This document shows, in pieces, positions 41,665-54,178 of a stretch of DNA of 64,000 nucleotides (positions are counted from its first letter, which is position 1; each line of letters starts with the position of its first letter). Both the position numbers and the translations under genes were made by a program. The notes below the pieces were generated by a model. That model was not told where the DNA came from, did not search any database, and worked only from the letters and a program-made list of their open reading frames with translations. Source of the stretch: Ianthella basta (lineage: Eukaryota; Porifera; Demospongiae; Verongiida; Ianthellidae); contig OZ025882.1 of the NCBI GenBank assembly GCA_964019415.1, forward strand, positions 6,460,512 through 6,524,511. The letters run 5' to 3'.

Positions 41665-42288
41665 CTATGTATACGGAGTGACCATCTCCTCGGACTCGGG
41701 TATACCGGACTGCTCTTTTGCTTCAAGTATCCCACTTGATTCATCCTCGGGATCCAAGCACTCATATTCCTTAGAGAAATCCTTATGGCAACTTTTACAG
41801 AAACATTCAGAGGTAGGCAGGGCCGCTATCCCACCATCTGTGTGGTGCAGGGAGAAGCACAGTTATTATTAAGATACAGTACACATTATTTTCTTTATGT
41901 CACACATGTAATGTACACACATCACACTGCATCTCATTATCACATTCATCTTCAAGATATGCACTCACAAATAAGATCTTTAGTGATTTCCTCAATCCAC
42001 TTAGCTGGGATATCTTCAAAGCAGAAATCCCTTTTCATGGCACTCAATAGTGCTCCCCAGGTACGAGGTATACAGGAACCACATTCCAGCCACTTCTGAA
42101 AGACTGCTGTGATGTGGAATTTATCATCACCACTGTAAAGCTGCACAGGCAGACCCAGGGTGAAGCAAAAGGCACTGGCGTATGGTCGACTTGCCGGTGG
42201 AAGGCGCTGCACTATAAAGTAGTGCAGGTCAATAAGACGAGGCCTGCTCCTGAGCACTGCAGCAAAGGAAGACAGAACAGGCTGCCAT

Positions 42289-42325
<37 letters not shown>

Positions 42326-44149
42326 CACACAGCACCATACAGCATCACGTCCAAGCACACACAATTACCTACGTATTGCATGTGGGCATGTAGAAAACTT
42401 ACAGGCCTTCTTAATGTTAGCTTCCATTTCAGCCATTCTTGCTTCCAAGCCAGCCTTCACACATTAGTTCAAGAGAGAGAACAAGAAAGCATCACAAACA
42501 GCACTGACTACCTCCAAAGAGCATACGTACCAGGCTGGTTGCATGTGACATAACACACCTTTGCCTTAGCTAGAGTATTAGCACTTTCTTGTATAATACA
42601 CATCGTTCTGTTGTCCTCAGCCCACTTTGCTTCCCATTTGACTACCTATAGGACGGAATATAAGGCAAGCGCACAGTACACACAGTGTGATCTTAGTCTT
42701 GTGCGGGTAGATCGCCTTCAAGGAGTGGTCTGGCAACGCAAGACTAGTATGAATGTCAAATGACAGTCAATCTTAGTCTGACATAGCTGGACCATTTCTC
42801 CATAAAAAAAGTAGTCCATCTACATGAGACTAGAATGACATATACACAGAACACCTGTGAAAAGCACCACGACACACTATCTGATATACATTCATTAGTA
42901 TGTGTACTGTAAATGGTATGTTACTCACTTTTGCCTTCAGCTCCTCACAGGTTGCAATCCACTTGGTACACTGCTGTTCAGCTGCTCTTTTTCCTTGCAC
43001 TGCACTCTCCAGCTCGCTGCACTTCTGCAGGTAGGAAACAAGGCGATGAAGGTTTAATGCACTGTAGCAAAGTCTTGGGGATCATAATTATTAACCACAT
43101 GCACACACCTCCTTACACAAGACCTCCACCTGACTAATCTTGAGACACAGCTGCGCGTACATTTTCTGATAGGATGGACAAGCATGCATGTTAATACTTG
43201 AGCAGAGAATGGAAGGGAGTGACAAATGCATGCCGTGTCGCATCAGAATGTGATGATGACATACCATTGCAGCACTGAGAACCTTCTCCTTTTCAGCCAA
43301 TTTATCCGTACATGAAGTTGTCAAGTGCTTCAACTTAGCCTGCATGTTTACCATGAAGCATTGCACTGTATCACACATGCACCAAGTGAGATAATGTGTG
43401 TGTGCCGTGGGTTTGTGTGTAGCATTTACAATGGTCATATGCTCACTTTCAAAGCGGCAATGCTTTCATCCTTATCAGCTACCTTCTTCTTCCAATATGT
43501 CTCCGTCTGCTCTAACTTCCTGGTAGTGCTGGTTGCAGTGCTGGCCTCCAGACTTTTCATCTCTTCTTTTAGCTGCTTTATATGTAGTTCCTAAACAAAG
43601 GAAAGATCTCATTTCTAAATTAAACCCCTGTATATAAAAGCAGTATTAATCTGCTAATGCCTTCAAGTATGTATTAAGCACCATCTCCAGTGTTGCCTCA
43701 CTGCGTGAGGAGTGTTAGTGCCAGTAGCCCTAGGCCTAGACCTGGTGGAGCTAGACTCAATCACTGTGCAGCTATTTGTACATGCATTTATGTACTATTA
43801 CTGCCATAGCATATGTATACACAATGTGTACATGTATGTGTGTGTAATGCGCAATAGCATGCATACTCACATGCCCCCTTTTTTCATTCTGTACCCTTTC
43901 AATAACACAATTGCGTTCCTTGATATGATTCACCAGACAGTCCTTCTCCTCAAACTCCGCCTTCATTTTTAAGGTAACGGACTTTTGGTGGGTGATGAAG
44001 ATGACATAAGCCATAAGAATAGATAGAATAGCACCAACAAGGAATATAAGCCTTGGCATTCCCTCAGTTGCACTGACATCCACCAATGTTGGCAGCAGTG
44101 CAGGACAGGAGCGGTACACCGGCTGTCCTACTGCAAACACTTCTTCCAT
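41665..44149 (-). CDS. DD1: membrane-anchored coiled-coil Death-domain protein (416 aa)
   Basis: Nine exons: 44149-43871, 43590-43447, 43339-43265, 43165-43109, 43024-42929, 42645-42559, 42454-42403, 42256-41969 and 41837-41665, with every phase agreeing. Exon 1 carries one membrane segment (LIFLVGAILSILMAYVIFI, about residues 34-52) followed by charged coiled coil. Exons 2-7 add further coiled coil (KKKVADKDESIAALK, ARMAEMEANIKKA). Exon 8 (288 nt, phase 1-1) is a Death-fold module: [47 protein letters not shown]. Exon 9 has ECFCKSCHKDFSKEYE and an acidic tail ending SEEMVTPYT. Such modules mediate homotypic assembly in death and innate immune signalling; that role is inferred here. DD2 is a close paralogue. 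The domain call rests on pattern, not on a search. Confidence 0.75.
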
Positions 44150-45428
44150 TTTAAGTCACCTTCAACAACAACAGAGCAATAGGGGGCTGCTAAGGACACA
44201 GACACAGGCACTACTGTGACACAGGGAACTGTGCACAACAATCTGCAGGGGAAGGTACCAACAGTCATTGTGAAAGTCAGTGTTCCCACATTGGGGCACC
44301 CTTACAATCTCACTCAACACAATGCAACAACAACATTAATTGAATATTCATAAGCCCAGCATGCCATAATCACGTGTTGCGCATGCAAAGTCCATGCATC
44401 ACCCCACGGAGCCTAGTCACAAGTTAGAGCATTCAACAGACACAAAACGGGTGGGGTGACCTTGGTACACAGACTACCCACTAATCTAGTGGCAGTGACT
44501 AATGCTGAGCCAACAGTATCCTGTTATAAAGCCATTATCCCGCCTGACCTAAATTCATCCACATCGTCTCCATTAAATTTTATCATCAATTCTCAACATG
44601 GCTCAAACCCCCAGGGGAGGGCGGTAAGTACAGTAAGACACCCATTAAATGTGGAAGTAAAATGTGGAGAGTAGACAAAGATATAATTATACTCTATGGT
44701 ATCTATCAGTGTCATCGGAAATACCTCCTTTCCAGACAATCGCGCGTACCGCAAACTCCACACACTTGGTCCAACACCGGAAATAGCAGATGACCAAACT
44801 ATTAAGCGCCTGGAGCGTGTAGGATAAGCGCTGCCGCGCCGCCTGCCATTTTTGCGGAAGTGGAGTTGGTGAGGCATGCGTAGATTGGTTGATCTACGGT
44901 GCGCGGCTAATTAGTTGTGACTCTGTGGCCTTTTCTTCCATCATTCCATGTACATGTCTTTCGTCTCTTAGGTAGCTACTCCTGACTAACTCAGAAACAG
45001 AAGCAGCTTCATGCTCAAAGTGTATCAGGTTCTGTAGATAGACACGGGGCGCCTCATCCGGGTTCCTAACTCCATGATCAAGAAATCGCGCGCTCCATAA
45101 TTAACCAATAAATTTAATTGCATTAATTTGCTACTGTACTGCTGTCTTCCAAGCATGCTAGTCTGGCTTGCTAGACCATCCCAGGAAACACCTCAGGACA
45201 AGGAGGGGAGGGTACACAGCCCAAAGATAGCTTGCAGTATCATGCTACCATGATTGTAGTATTAATCCACACACATTATTACTTTATAAACAATGCCAGA
45301 TATATCGTTACAATGTGTGCACACGCAGACACCTATAGTTGTGACATGCCAGCTCTGTTATAAGCTATTCCTATAGCTAGTATATACGTAGTAGAAATGT
45401 ATTATTCTGGCATTTTCTCTACATGGCC
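44150..45428. other. DD1 promoter region and DD2 3' flank
   Basis: No gene is supported. A GC-rich patch at about 44740-44960, rich in CG dinucleotides, could be a promoter, and 45130-45350 is the duplicated 3' flank of DD2. Confidence 0.4.
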
Positions 45429-46051
45429 TTATTTATACGGTGTGACCATCTCCTCCGACTTTGGTATACCGGACTGCTCCTTCGCTTCAACTGTCCCCCC
45501 CGAATCATCCTCAGTATCCGAACCCTCGTATTCCTTAGAAAAATCCTCCTTACAGCGCATACAGAAGCATTCCTGGGTGGATAGGGCAGCTACCCCACCA
45601 TCTGTGTAGTGCAGGGAGAGACTATTGTTGGCAAGATACTCATCATTTTGTCACAAGCATTAATCACATGTACACACACCACAATGCATCTTATTATCAC
45701 ATCTATTATATATCTACCAATATGTACTCACAAATGAGGTCTGCAGTTATATCATCAATCCATGTGGCTGGGAGGTCTTCACAGCGGAAATACCCTTTAA
45801 TGGCACTCAATAGTGCTCCCCAGGTACGAGGCACACAGGAACCACGTTCCAGCCACTTACGAAAGGCTGTTGTGAGCTGGAATTTATCATCACCACTGGA
45901 AAACTGCATACTCAGACCGAGGGTGAAGCAAAAGGCGTTGGCGTATGGTCTAGATGCTTGTGTCAAGCGCCGCACTATAAAGTAGTGCAGGTCAATAAGA
46001 CGAGGCCTGCTCTTGAGCACTGCACCAAAGAAAGACAGAACAGGCTGTCAT

Positions 46052-46109
<58 letters not shown>

Positions 46110-46199
46110 CGCATACACACGCACACACCCACACCCACACCGCACACACACGCACACACACACGCACGCACACACGCACACACACCACACACCACACAC

Positions 46200-46254
<55 letters not shown>

Positions 46255-48854
46255 ACTTACTGCAGCACAGAGATCTATAATACAGCACATGTATACAAGT
46301 ACACAATGCTTACAGGCCTTCTTATAGTTGGATTCCATTTCAGCCACTTTTCTTTGCATAGCATAAAACTTCTCCTTCCAATCATCCACCTGTGACAGTA
46401 GATGCACATTTTAACTTGGCCTACGTAGTGACACAGAATCAATGGGTTGGATGACCACAACCCCTAGGACCTAGTTACATAAAGCTGTATTGAAATCTAC
46501 AACATGGTGACTTCCACACACAATTGTATACAGTGGAACCTATCTAAAATGGTCACTGAGTTAGGCAGCCACCTCTCTAAAACAGTCAGCCTCCCTGGCC
46601 CCAAATAGCACTAAAGCATTGCAGTCTACCTCTGTAGAGCAGCCACCTCTCTATAAAGGTCAGTTAGAGCTGGCTCACAGGCGGCTGTCATAGACAGGTT
46701 CCACTGTATGCACACTGTAGGCCTACACTCCAGCATGAACACGGGGTTCACCTTCCACATACTGTAGCATGGCATGCAATGCATGCCCACTTGTCTGCAG
46801 TCTGCACACATTCATATTGTGCTGCTCACCTCCTGCTTCATTTTCTCATTAGCTACCTCCAGCTCCATTTTCAACATTCTTTCCTTCTCAACTGCTAGTA
46901 AAACTGCAGCAGATTCCTACAGGTATGGTGCTAATAGTTATTGTGCATGAACCATGCAGGTGATTTAGGAGCAATGCGTACACACCTCCTTGCATTTAGC
47001 CACCAGCTGTCTAGTCTTTGCATTAGCTAGAGCCTTCTCAGAAGTCTCCTAAAGGGACAAGCAGACAGATGTGTGTGACCTCATATCCATCAAGACACCA
47101 TCTCAATTGACACAAGCATCACTCAATCAACAGACTTACTTTCACAGAGGCAAGAATCTTATTAATTTCAGCCACATACAGTGCCCAGTCTTTCTTGCCT
47201 CTCTCCAGCTCTTGCTACAGTACATACAAACACAATGATGGCAATTATACAGCACACACACACACATGGTTTAGTATTAATGCAACAAGTTCAGTCATCA
47301 GTATTATTGATCCTATACTTACAGTATTGCTGAGATTGCAGCAAGGCACTGAATATGAATGCAGGGTTCTTGTCTCAACTAACATCTGTACTTTGTCAAC
47401 AAGAAGTGTGTGCATGTGCTGACCAAAAGGGGCACTTATCCTGTGATAGAGTACAGTGGCACTACCATACGGCCCACTGCAGACTGCGCCTGACCAAAAT
47501 GGCGGTCTGGCTACACAAGACTAGCTGCAAGCAAGGTACCTTCATTTTCAAGCTACATTACACTTTCATTTAAATGCGAACTAACTATAAACACCACTGG
47601 TCACAGCTCAAACACATGCAGGGCCATGTTACGCCTGGCATTCAATTGGCATGTTTTCATCATTGCCAACATGACAACCAGTCCACTGAACAGCTAGGCC
47701 TTCAATCCACTTTAAATGGCTACATTACAACATTTCTCTGTGCATGCATATGCATGGCTACAGCATTCAGCCAACATTCATGTCAAATAGCTACATAAAC
47801 ACCACTGGCTTTCTCATGATGTGAGGCTGTTGAACAGTATTAAGCTAACAACTACAATGTATATAATCATTCTTTCACCTTCAGAGTGGCAGTTTCTGCC
47901 TTGGATTGCGCTATCATCCCTTGCCAATACACTCTCTCCTCCTCCCTGCTGGCCTTCAGGCTCGCTATTTCCTTATTGAGCCGTATCACATGTATTTCCT
48001 AAACATTGAGAAAAGAGTTTTGTACAAAGAGCACCAAGCAGGTTGTGCTTGAAGTTGAATCCTATCCTGAATACTTCTGCATTGTACACAATGACTAGAG
48101 TCAGGAAAAAATCCCCCAGTCATAGCCAGCCTGACCCCTTTGCAAATGGGACCTGTCCTATGTAAACACTGTGGGCTTCCACCCACACACCAAATTTAGG
48201 CAATCATGTTCCTCCCCTTATCCTACAGACACTTTGGATCAGAACCCAGAACAGGTTTGGAGCATGAAGTTGTGTTATTGTGCTTCTATCCAGTGAGTAC
48301 TGTTCGTTAATGGAAGTTTCCTCAAATGAGAAATGTCAGCATTAGCAAAGCCTGTAATGACAGCACTAATTGTCGATGTGAGTTTAGAGGGAAAGGCTGA
48401 GTGAGAAATAATGACTACAACGGGATACACTAGAGAGGAATTACCAGGCTAAAATAAGTTACAGGCAGAAGCCTGAGCTGCATCATTTAGTTCTTGTAGC
48501 TATAGGCTATGTCCCACATGCGTTATCTACAGCATTACTCATAACACCCAAGATGTATGAATGACAAACATTTCCTGGATGAAGGCATACATTTGCAAGT
48601 GTAGAGTTGACTACTCTAAATAGCTGCATTCTCACTTGCATCCTCTTTTCATGCTGCAGATCTCTAATATGCTTCATCATAGCATTTCTTTCTTCTTCAA
48701 ACTTCATCCTTGCAGCCACGTACTCCTCAATTATGAATTGAGGGGGCAAGTGCTGAAGCCTTTGCATCTCTTGCGCTGCAGCTGGCAATGGCATATTTCC
48801 ATTTCCCCACATGGGTGAATAGAAAATTGGCTGTTCTGCATAAGAACCATCCAT
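45429..48854 (-). CDS. DD2: soluble coiled-coil Death-domain paralogue (366 aa)
   Basis: Eight exons: 48854-48636, 47998-47879, 47214-47140, 47048-46986, 46916-46830, 46389-46314, 46019-45732 and 45601-45429; all phases agree. The N-terminus [20 protein letters not shown] has no membrane segment, unlike DD1. Coiled-coil exons follow ([52 protein letters not shown]). The Death-domain exon is again 288 nt: [33 protein letters not shown]. The last exon is 173 nt, as in DD1, with [16 protein letters not shown] and SEEMVTPYK. The Death-domain and last exons are far more alike between DD1 and DD2 than the coiled-coil exons. The proteins may assemble through one domain from membrane and cytosol; that is inference. 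Confidence 0.75.
46060..46252. repeat. (AC)n compound microsatellite in DD2
   Basis: AC tract with CGCACAC, CCCACAC and ACCACAC variants in the intron before the Death-domain exon. DD1 has a shorter AC tract at 42289-42322 in the same intron. Confidence 0.9.
46531..46706. mobile_element. 176-bp MITE, CAGTGGAACCT ends, TA duplication
   Basis: The left end CAGTGGAACCTATCTA and the reverse complement of the right end, CAGTGGAACCTGTCTA, are inverted repeats flanked by TA (46529-46530 and 46707-46708). These features fit the Tc1/mariner superfamily, pogo/Tigger-like. It is non-autonomous and sits in a DD2 intron. Confidence 0.8.
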
Positions 48855-50160
48855 TTTAATCCTATAGGAAGGAAGACATAGCGGCTCATGTGACTTAATT
48901 GGTTGCTGATACTGCACGAAGTGGTTACAAGTCTGCCATGTAGCCAGCTTAGAACAACATAAGAACAGCACACATATAGCTACATTGCCCCATCTGTCTA
49001 GCTAGCTGTTAGTGGTAGCTAAGACTTGGTTTAGAGTGCGGTTTGGTTGCTATGGGCCACTGACTGCCAGTCTCATACCCACTGTGGGTAGTATGAGGAG
49101 CATCAATTAGACATTTCCTCGTCCTAGTACCGTTATTTTAGAGTTGACTGAAATCCTTAGGCAATGCACATGATAGTCATGTGGACCAATTGAATTGCTC
49201 ATTGCAATGCACAACACAACTGTTCGCACCACAGGCCTGTCGTACGACTGTAATGGAGAAGACTCCAGTAAACACATGCTACTGAGTAGTCCTGCACATT
49301 TACATTCAACACACTCATGTGACCAAACTGCACACCAAAATCACATGCTGTGGGTTCAGATATAACTCCCCACCTACGCACTGCCCAAACCGCAAATTTC
49401 CTTTCGCCTTTAGTAACGTTTTGGGAAATCTCCACCTGTTCCCGCCCCTATAGCTAAATCTGTGGTATCCATTATGTAGAGTTGCTTAATCCTCGATCTT
49501 TGCTTAATGTTCGAGAAACTGATGTATTCAGAATTCACTGCCTGGTTATCGCATGATGGTAGTGTTTGAGATCTGACAGGCAATCGCACGGACCCCTCCT
49601 GTAAAACGACTCTCAAGCTATACTTCAAGGCACTCCAAGGCGTGAGCTACTGGCCAGACAAGAAACCAGAACACTACGCGAGGACAATCACTCCCAATTA
49701 CCTCACAAACCACACGCGCGATAGGATAGTGCCCGTCACGTCAGATACAAGTTGAGTCCTGTGGCCGGAACTTGGTTTATATAATACTCTGTAGTGACGT
49801 TGGCAGTGTCCATGGCGATTGGTCTAGACGTCACATCCGCCCACATGACGTCCATTCGACCCCCGCACTGTTCGGCGACAGCGAAATCGCCGAAATGCCT
49901 TGGTATGGTACTGTCTATAATCATCATGATGGTAGCTTAATGTTGCCAGCAAATGTCCCAGATATGCTTGTAGAAGTAAACACTGAAGTAGCTAGATACA
50001 TTTCTTAACTACAAACATAAAATACATGATAGCTACTGTGGCAGTCGTATGCCAATCTAACTACAATTCATTGATACTTCGTGTTATCATAGCTACTACT
50101 AGAGTTAGAATCACTATAGCATCTATGAACGTCTCTATAACTAGACGTCGTGCACACTTA
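48855..50160. other. Spacer 5' of DD2; possible CRE-rich promoter near 49790-49860
   Basis: No exon is supported. A patch holds GTGACGTTGG, GACGTCAC, ATGACGTCC and an inverted CCAAT (GATTGGT), typical of a bidirectional promoter, but I cannot tie it to a transcript. Confidence 0.3.
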
Positions 50161-50658
50161 ATCCCCGAGGTTGGTGGACTCTTCCTCTCAGATGAAGATC
50201 TTGTCCTCTTCTTCCTGGATGGATCAAGGAAGGAGCTGGCCACAAGCAATGCAGTGCCCATCTTCCTCCAGCCTGGAGCATGGCATTAACTCTGGGCCAT
50301 AGCAGGAGGAGCAGAACTACTAATGCATATTGCAGTTAACCCAGTGCACCCCAGTAAGTTGCACACACAAGAGCACATACCGTGCAGCCTAGCCTTCAGG
50401 AAGCGTCCAATGCATTGGAACTCTTAAATGCCACTGCTCTCCAGAGCATCAAACAGTGTCTTCCAAATGGGTGGACCACTCCTGCTTCCATTCAACCAAT
50501 GTTGGAACATAGAGTGCCAATTGCGGCTACTGCAAGCTGCCGTGGATATGCCTGCAAGACGTTAAGCCAGAATTCACAATCTTGGCCAGTGGCTATCTGG
50601 GGCAGTTGACTGATGACCAATTGATGGATCTCGCTGTCTCGAGGGATGAACTGTTCAC
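50161..50658 (-). pseudogene. Broken Death-domain unit (exons homologous to 52142-52703)
   Basis: The former 288-nt Death-domain exon is 50658-50381, now 278 nt. It opens GEQFIPRDSEIHQLVISQLP as in the intact copy, shifts frame after WLNVLQA, and has a stop in the former GPPIWKTLF region (SSGI*EF). The last exon, 50291 onward, keeps HCIACGQLLP but then meets TGA (50226-50224) where the intact copy has CGA, and a second TGA further on. One frameshift and three nonsense codons make it a decayed copy. Splice sites are still recognisable. Confidence 0.75.
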
Positions 50659-50734
50659 CTGTAGAATTAGCAGGTGACACACAACAGTGAACTGATGTGC
50701 TGAAGAGCTTGATGTGAGCTATGCTTGCAACCAA

Positions 50735-51775
50735 AAGCTGAACAGTGCAGCACTAGAATGGGGGACAGAGGCAGGCGAGACTCACCCAGGAAAACTTGCT
50801 ACGGTTCTCCTCTGCTATGGCTCCATTGTCAAGTTTCTCATAATCCAAGCTCTATGCAGCATGATGAGGCAGAACAAAGAAGCAATCCTCATCAAACATC
50901 CACAGTGAAATGTGTCTCTCCTTCACTTTACTCTTTGATACACTTTTACAATGACCCGTTCATGCTGTACACACACACACACAAACCAACCTCATACTTG
51001 GCTGAGATAAACTTGCTTCCATCATACCGGTCTCTTGGTGGGATATTACCCTATGCATTAATGTGGCAGAAACACAGCCAACACACCAAACGGTACAAGG
51101 GAGAATATCACAAGACAATACATTTGTGGCTAGTAGGTAGTTACTTGAGCACTTGTGTAGCAGGAACTGTAATTCAGGACGTTTTGGCCATGTAGGTCTT
51201 CATCAGCTGATAAATTGATTATAGATATATGATAGACAGTTTATCAGCTGATGAAGGCCTACGTGGCCAAAATGTCCTGAATTACAGTTCCTGCTACGCA
51301 AGTGCTCGAGTAACTAGCTACTAGCTACATTACTTCCTGTAGCAATGAGTCTCTATGCTATCATTGACAATACATTTGTTCGAGACATTAAGGCACTAGT
51401 TGGTGTTGCTGGTATACTATGCTGAGAATTGCGTATTCCCACTCACAAACATACTACTGAGCAAGGAGTAAGATTTATTCCGAGCACATACAACTCCACG
51501 TGCACAGTGCATGCACACACACACACACACGCACACACACACACACACTGTAACGTACCATGTTGGAGTAGCCTCTCAGGCCAACCCAACCCTTCGTAGA
51601 ATCACCATGGGTCAGCAAGAATGTTCTGTCAAATTTTCATGCATAAACAACATGTATAATGGCATACTCATTGAAAATTAGATGTGAAGGACCAGGTTAA
51701 TGCTTGTAAGAGGCACCACACAGTGTGTGTGTATGTGTGTGTCCATGCATTATTGAATAGTCAAAGAAAACAGAT
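50735..51775 (-). pseudogene. Duplicated CLCN7 fragment (exons 3-5)
   Basis: The segment is a near-identical copy of 37430-38470. Exon 5 (SLDYEKLDNGAIAEEN), exon 4 (NIPPRDRYDGSKFISAKYE) and exon 3 (GWVGLRGYSNM) can all be read without stops. A deletion removes the exon 3 acceptor (TTCTTTCAAG), exon 2 is absent, and no other CLCN7 exon is nearby, so it cannot make a channel. It carries a fold-back element insertion at 51127-51365. Confidence 0.85.
51127..51365. mobile_element. Fold-back element 1 (239 bp, 13-bp target duplication)
   Basis: GACAATACATTTG flanks the element on both sides (51114-51126, 51366-51378). The CLCN7 parent shows the equivalent empty site near 37827 (GACAATACACTTG). The element is mostly a long hairpin: CACTTGTGTAGCAGGAACTG pairs with CAGTTCCTGCTACGCAAGTG, and GTAGGTCTTCATCAGCTGAT with its reverse. 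An unpaired 3' tail (TAGCAATGAGTCTCTATG) follows. No ORF is present. Confidence 0.85.
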
Positions 51776-52141
51776 TTCATTGCACCCAATAGTTATATGT
51801 ACAGAACTCAACTGATTTAACCTCTGCTGCCTTCATGGCTTACAGAGTTGCACCAGTACATGTACATTATATGTATGCATAGCTGCTGCACAAAACCTAT
51901 AGCTTAACATGCACATGCATATCCATTACAGTTCATCCAATGTTACTACACACATCAATTGACAATAAACACTTGGATAGTAGCTATTTCCTAGTGCACA
52001 CTGCACACATGACTCCGTGGCACTCATGGGCCACTTCACTACAAAGTTGCTTTGTTTCTACTGTGCTACACTCAGTAAGTTCTAGTCTATTTGAATTACA
52101 GGCCAACTAGCTATGCCTGGAAGCCTAGCCTACAGTCACAC

Positions 52142-52703
52142 TTAGTCATTAGCTATGGTGTTGTTGGACTCCTCCTCCGGAATGAATATCTTATCTTCTT
52201 CTTGGATGGGTCGAGGAAGTAGCTGGTCACATGCAATACAGTGCCAATCTGTGGATATCTCCAGCCTGGACCATGGTAGTATCTCTGAAGCATGGAGGAA
52301 GTTGTTGAACCAGATACTATAGGACGCACAATCTACATACACCTAGCTACTTCTAACACCTGTTCACCTACGTAATGTACAGTGTGCAGCGTGGAGCACG
52401 ACATACAGTACATACCATGCAGCCTAGCCTGCAGGAAGTGTGCGATGCGCTGGAGCTCTCTAACGCGGCTGTTCTCCAGAAGATAAAGTAGTGTCTTCCA
52501 AATAGGTGGGCCATTTCCCCTGCCACTCAGCCAATGTTGAAACACAGACTGCAAATTGTGGCTATTGCAGGCTAAAGTGGAAAGGCCTAACTCAGCCTGC
52601 AAAACTGTAAACCAGTGTTCACAGTCTTGGCCGGTGTCAGTCTGCGGCAGTTGACTGATGATCAATTGATGGATCTCGCTGTCTCGAGGGATGAACTGTT
52701 CAC
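52142..52703 (-). CDS. DD3: intact Death-domain exon and last exon
   Basis: Exon 52703-52416 is again 288 nt, phase 1-1, like the Death-domain exons of DD1 and DD2. It encodes GEQFIPRDSEIHQLIISQLP, VLQAELGLSTLACNSHNLQ and VFQHWLSGRGNGPPIWKTLL, with the Death-fold pattern of a Trp-Lys-x-Leu-Leu helix. The last exon 52284-52142 encodes WHCIACDQLLPRPIQEEDK and ends ESNNTIAND. These two exons probably end the long coiled-coil gene at 54179-61183. The phase requires one more exon of length 3n+1 between 54179 and 52703, which I could not find; a MITE lies in that gap. Confidence 0.7.
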
Positions 52704-53478
52704 CTGTAGAATTAGCAGGTGACACACAACAGTGAACTGATGTGTGAATTGCTTGATGAGAACTCCACTACGTAAAGATTAGGGTCATTGTCGTTTATTC
52801 AGTGTGATAATTGTCACATTCCAAAGTGTGAACAGCCATCCAGCAAACCAGCATGATTTTGACAAGATTCGCAATCTGTTCATGGTAAACTCCATGGGAA
52901 TATTTTGTGAGAGAAAAACTCTAAAATATGGCCCAAATATTTATTTTGAGAGAACATTTTCACATCTTGCACAACTTTAATGAAGATATGTAGGCCTACC
53001 CCCCGTACAGTGGTGGCATCTAACTACTTAGATACTGCTGGACTGCCGCGGAATGCTTTGGAAAAACACATGGTAGAAGTTACATTGTACTCTGCCATCC
53101 TTTACCAAGTGTGAGGCTTTCCTGTGGGGTATTGTGCCAGTATACGTACTCTCAGTACTGTGCAGTCTATTCAGTAGTTTCCTCTTTGACTGTAACACTG
53201 TAGATTTACAACAGTAACTGTTACCTTCTTCACTGCTATATATATTAGTGGCTGTGATAGTGTTAATGGTGCATGAGCCGTCTGCCTTCATTAGCACTGA
53301 ATCAGCTCAACATCGATCAGGATCTGGCTCGTATTAAACAGTTGCAAAACATAGGGTGGCAGCACGAGCACAAGGGACTGTAGCTTCTGAGTGTGCATAG
53401 CTGCTGTCATGTCCTAGTGTCTGGCCAACTAAATGCTTGAGGCTATAACCTATCATCTTGTTTTAGCTCGCCACACAT

Positions 53479-53885
53479 TAGTTTCGTCCCCAGCCCACTT
53501 CCGGCCGCCATTTTGCAATTGCCCAAAAGGTGGTCTGGCACATTTGTTCAATATTTTGATACCACCTTTGAGGTGCTTGCCAACATCTTGGCAAGTACCT
53601 CCATGTCTTGCGATACGCAATGTAACAGCTTCATTCGCTCACCTACGTGAGTCGTATTCAGGTATTCTATCAAATGAGACCCATCTGCGCCCAATTTGAC
53701 TGCTTCCACAATTTCAAAAGATGGCCTGGTACAGTTTCTCAATGTCCGTTACAGCCCCTTGAGGTGATTCTGGCAAGCGCCCCAATCCGTGCATGCATGT
53801 GATGCGACATACTGAAAGTTTTCAATTAATCAAAATATTGAGCAAATGTGCCAGACCACCTTTCGGGGGGCTGGGAACGAGACTA
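53479..53885. mobile_element. 407-bp TIR element with 9-bp target duplication
   Basis: The ends TAGTTTCGTCCCCAGCC and the reverse complement of the right end, TAGTCTCGTTCCCAGCC, are inverted, and the similarity continues inward (AGGTGGTCTGGCACATTTG). GCCACACAT flanks both sides (53470-53478, 53886-53894). No transposase ORF is present. The 9-bp duplication suggests a Mutator-like element; hAT is less likely. Confidence 0.85.
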
Positions 53886-54178
53886 GCCACACATGGGCCA
53901 AAATATAAGCAAAGGGTTAATGCAAAACGTTCACGGAGAATATTTTGGTGAATCAGTTCATCTGCAAAATCCACAAAAATATTCTCTTGTGAAATTTCTC
54001 ACTATGCGGTATTTGCCCATGTATATGTACCTAACCACATAATTATAGATTTACATGCCAGTCTTAGTGTAATGGATGCACGGACATGTGTACAAACATG
54101 TGTAGTTATTCATGTTGAGAGATATATGCACAGTGCTGTACGTAGCAACATACAAATCTGCTGACAATCCACTGACAC

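Noticed and set aside
49199-49435. Minus ORF starting MEISQNVTKGERKF as a DD2 upstream exon
   Set aside because: No splice sites in phase and no similarity to DD1.
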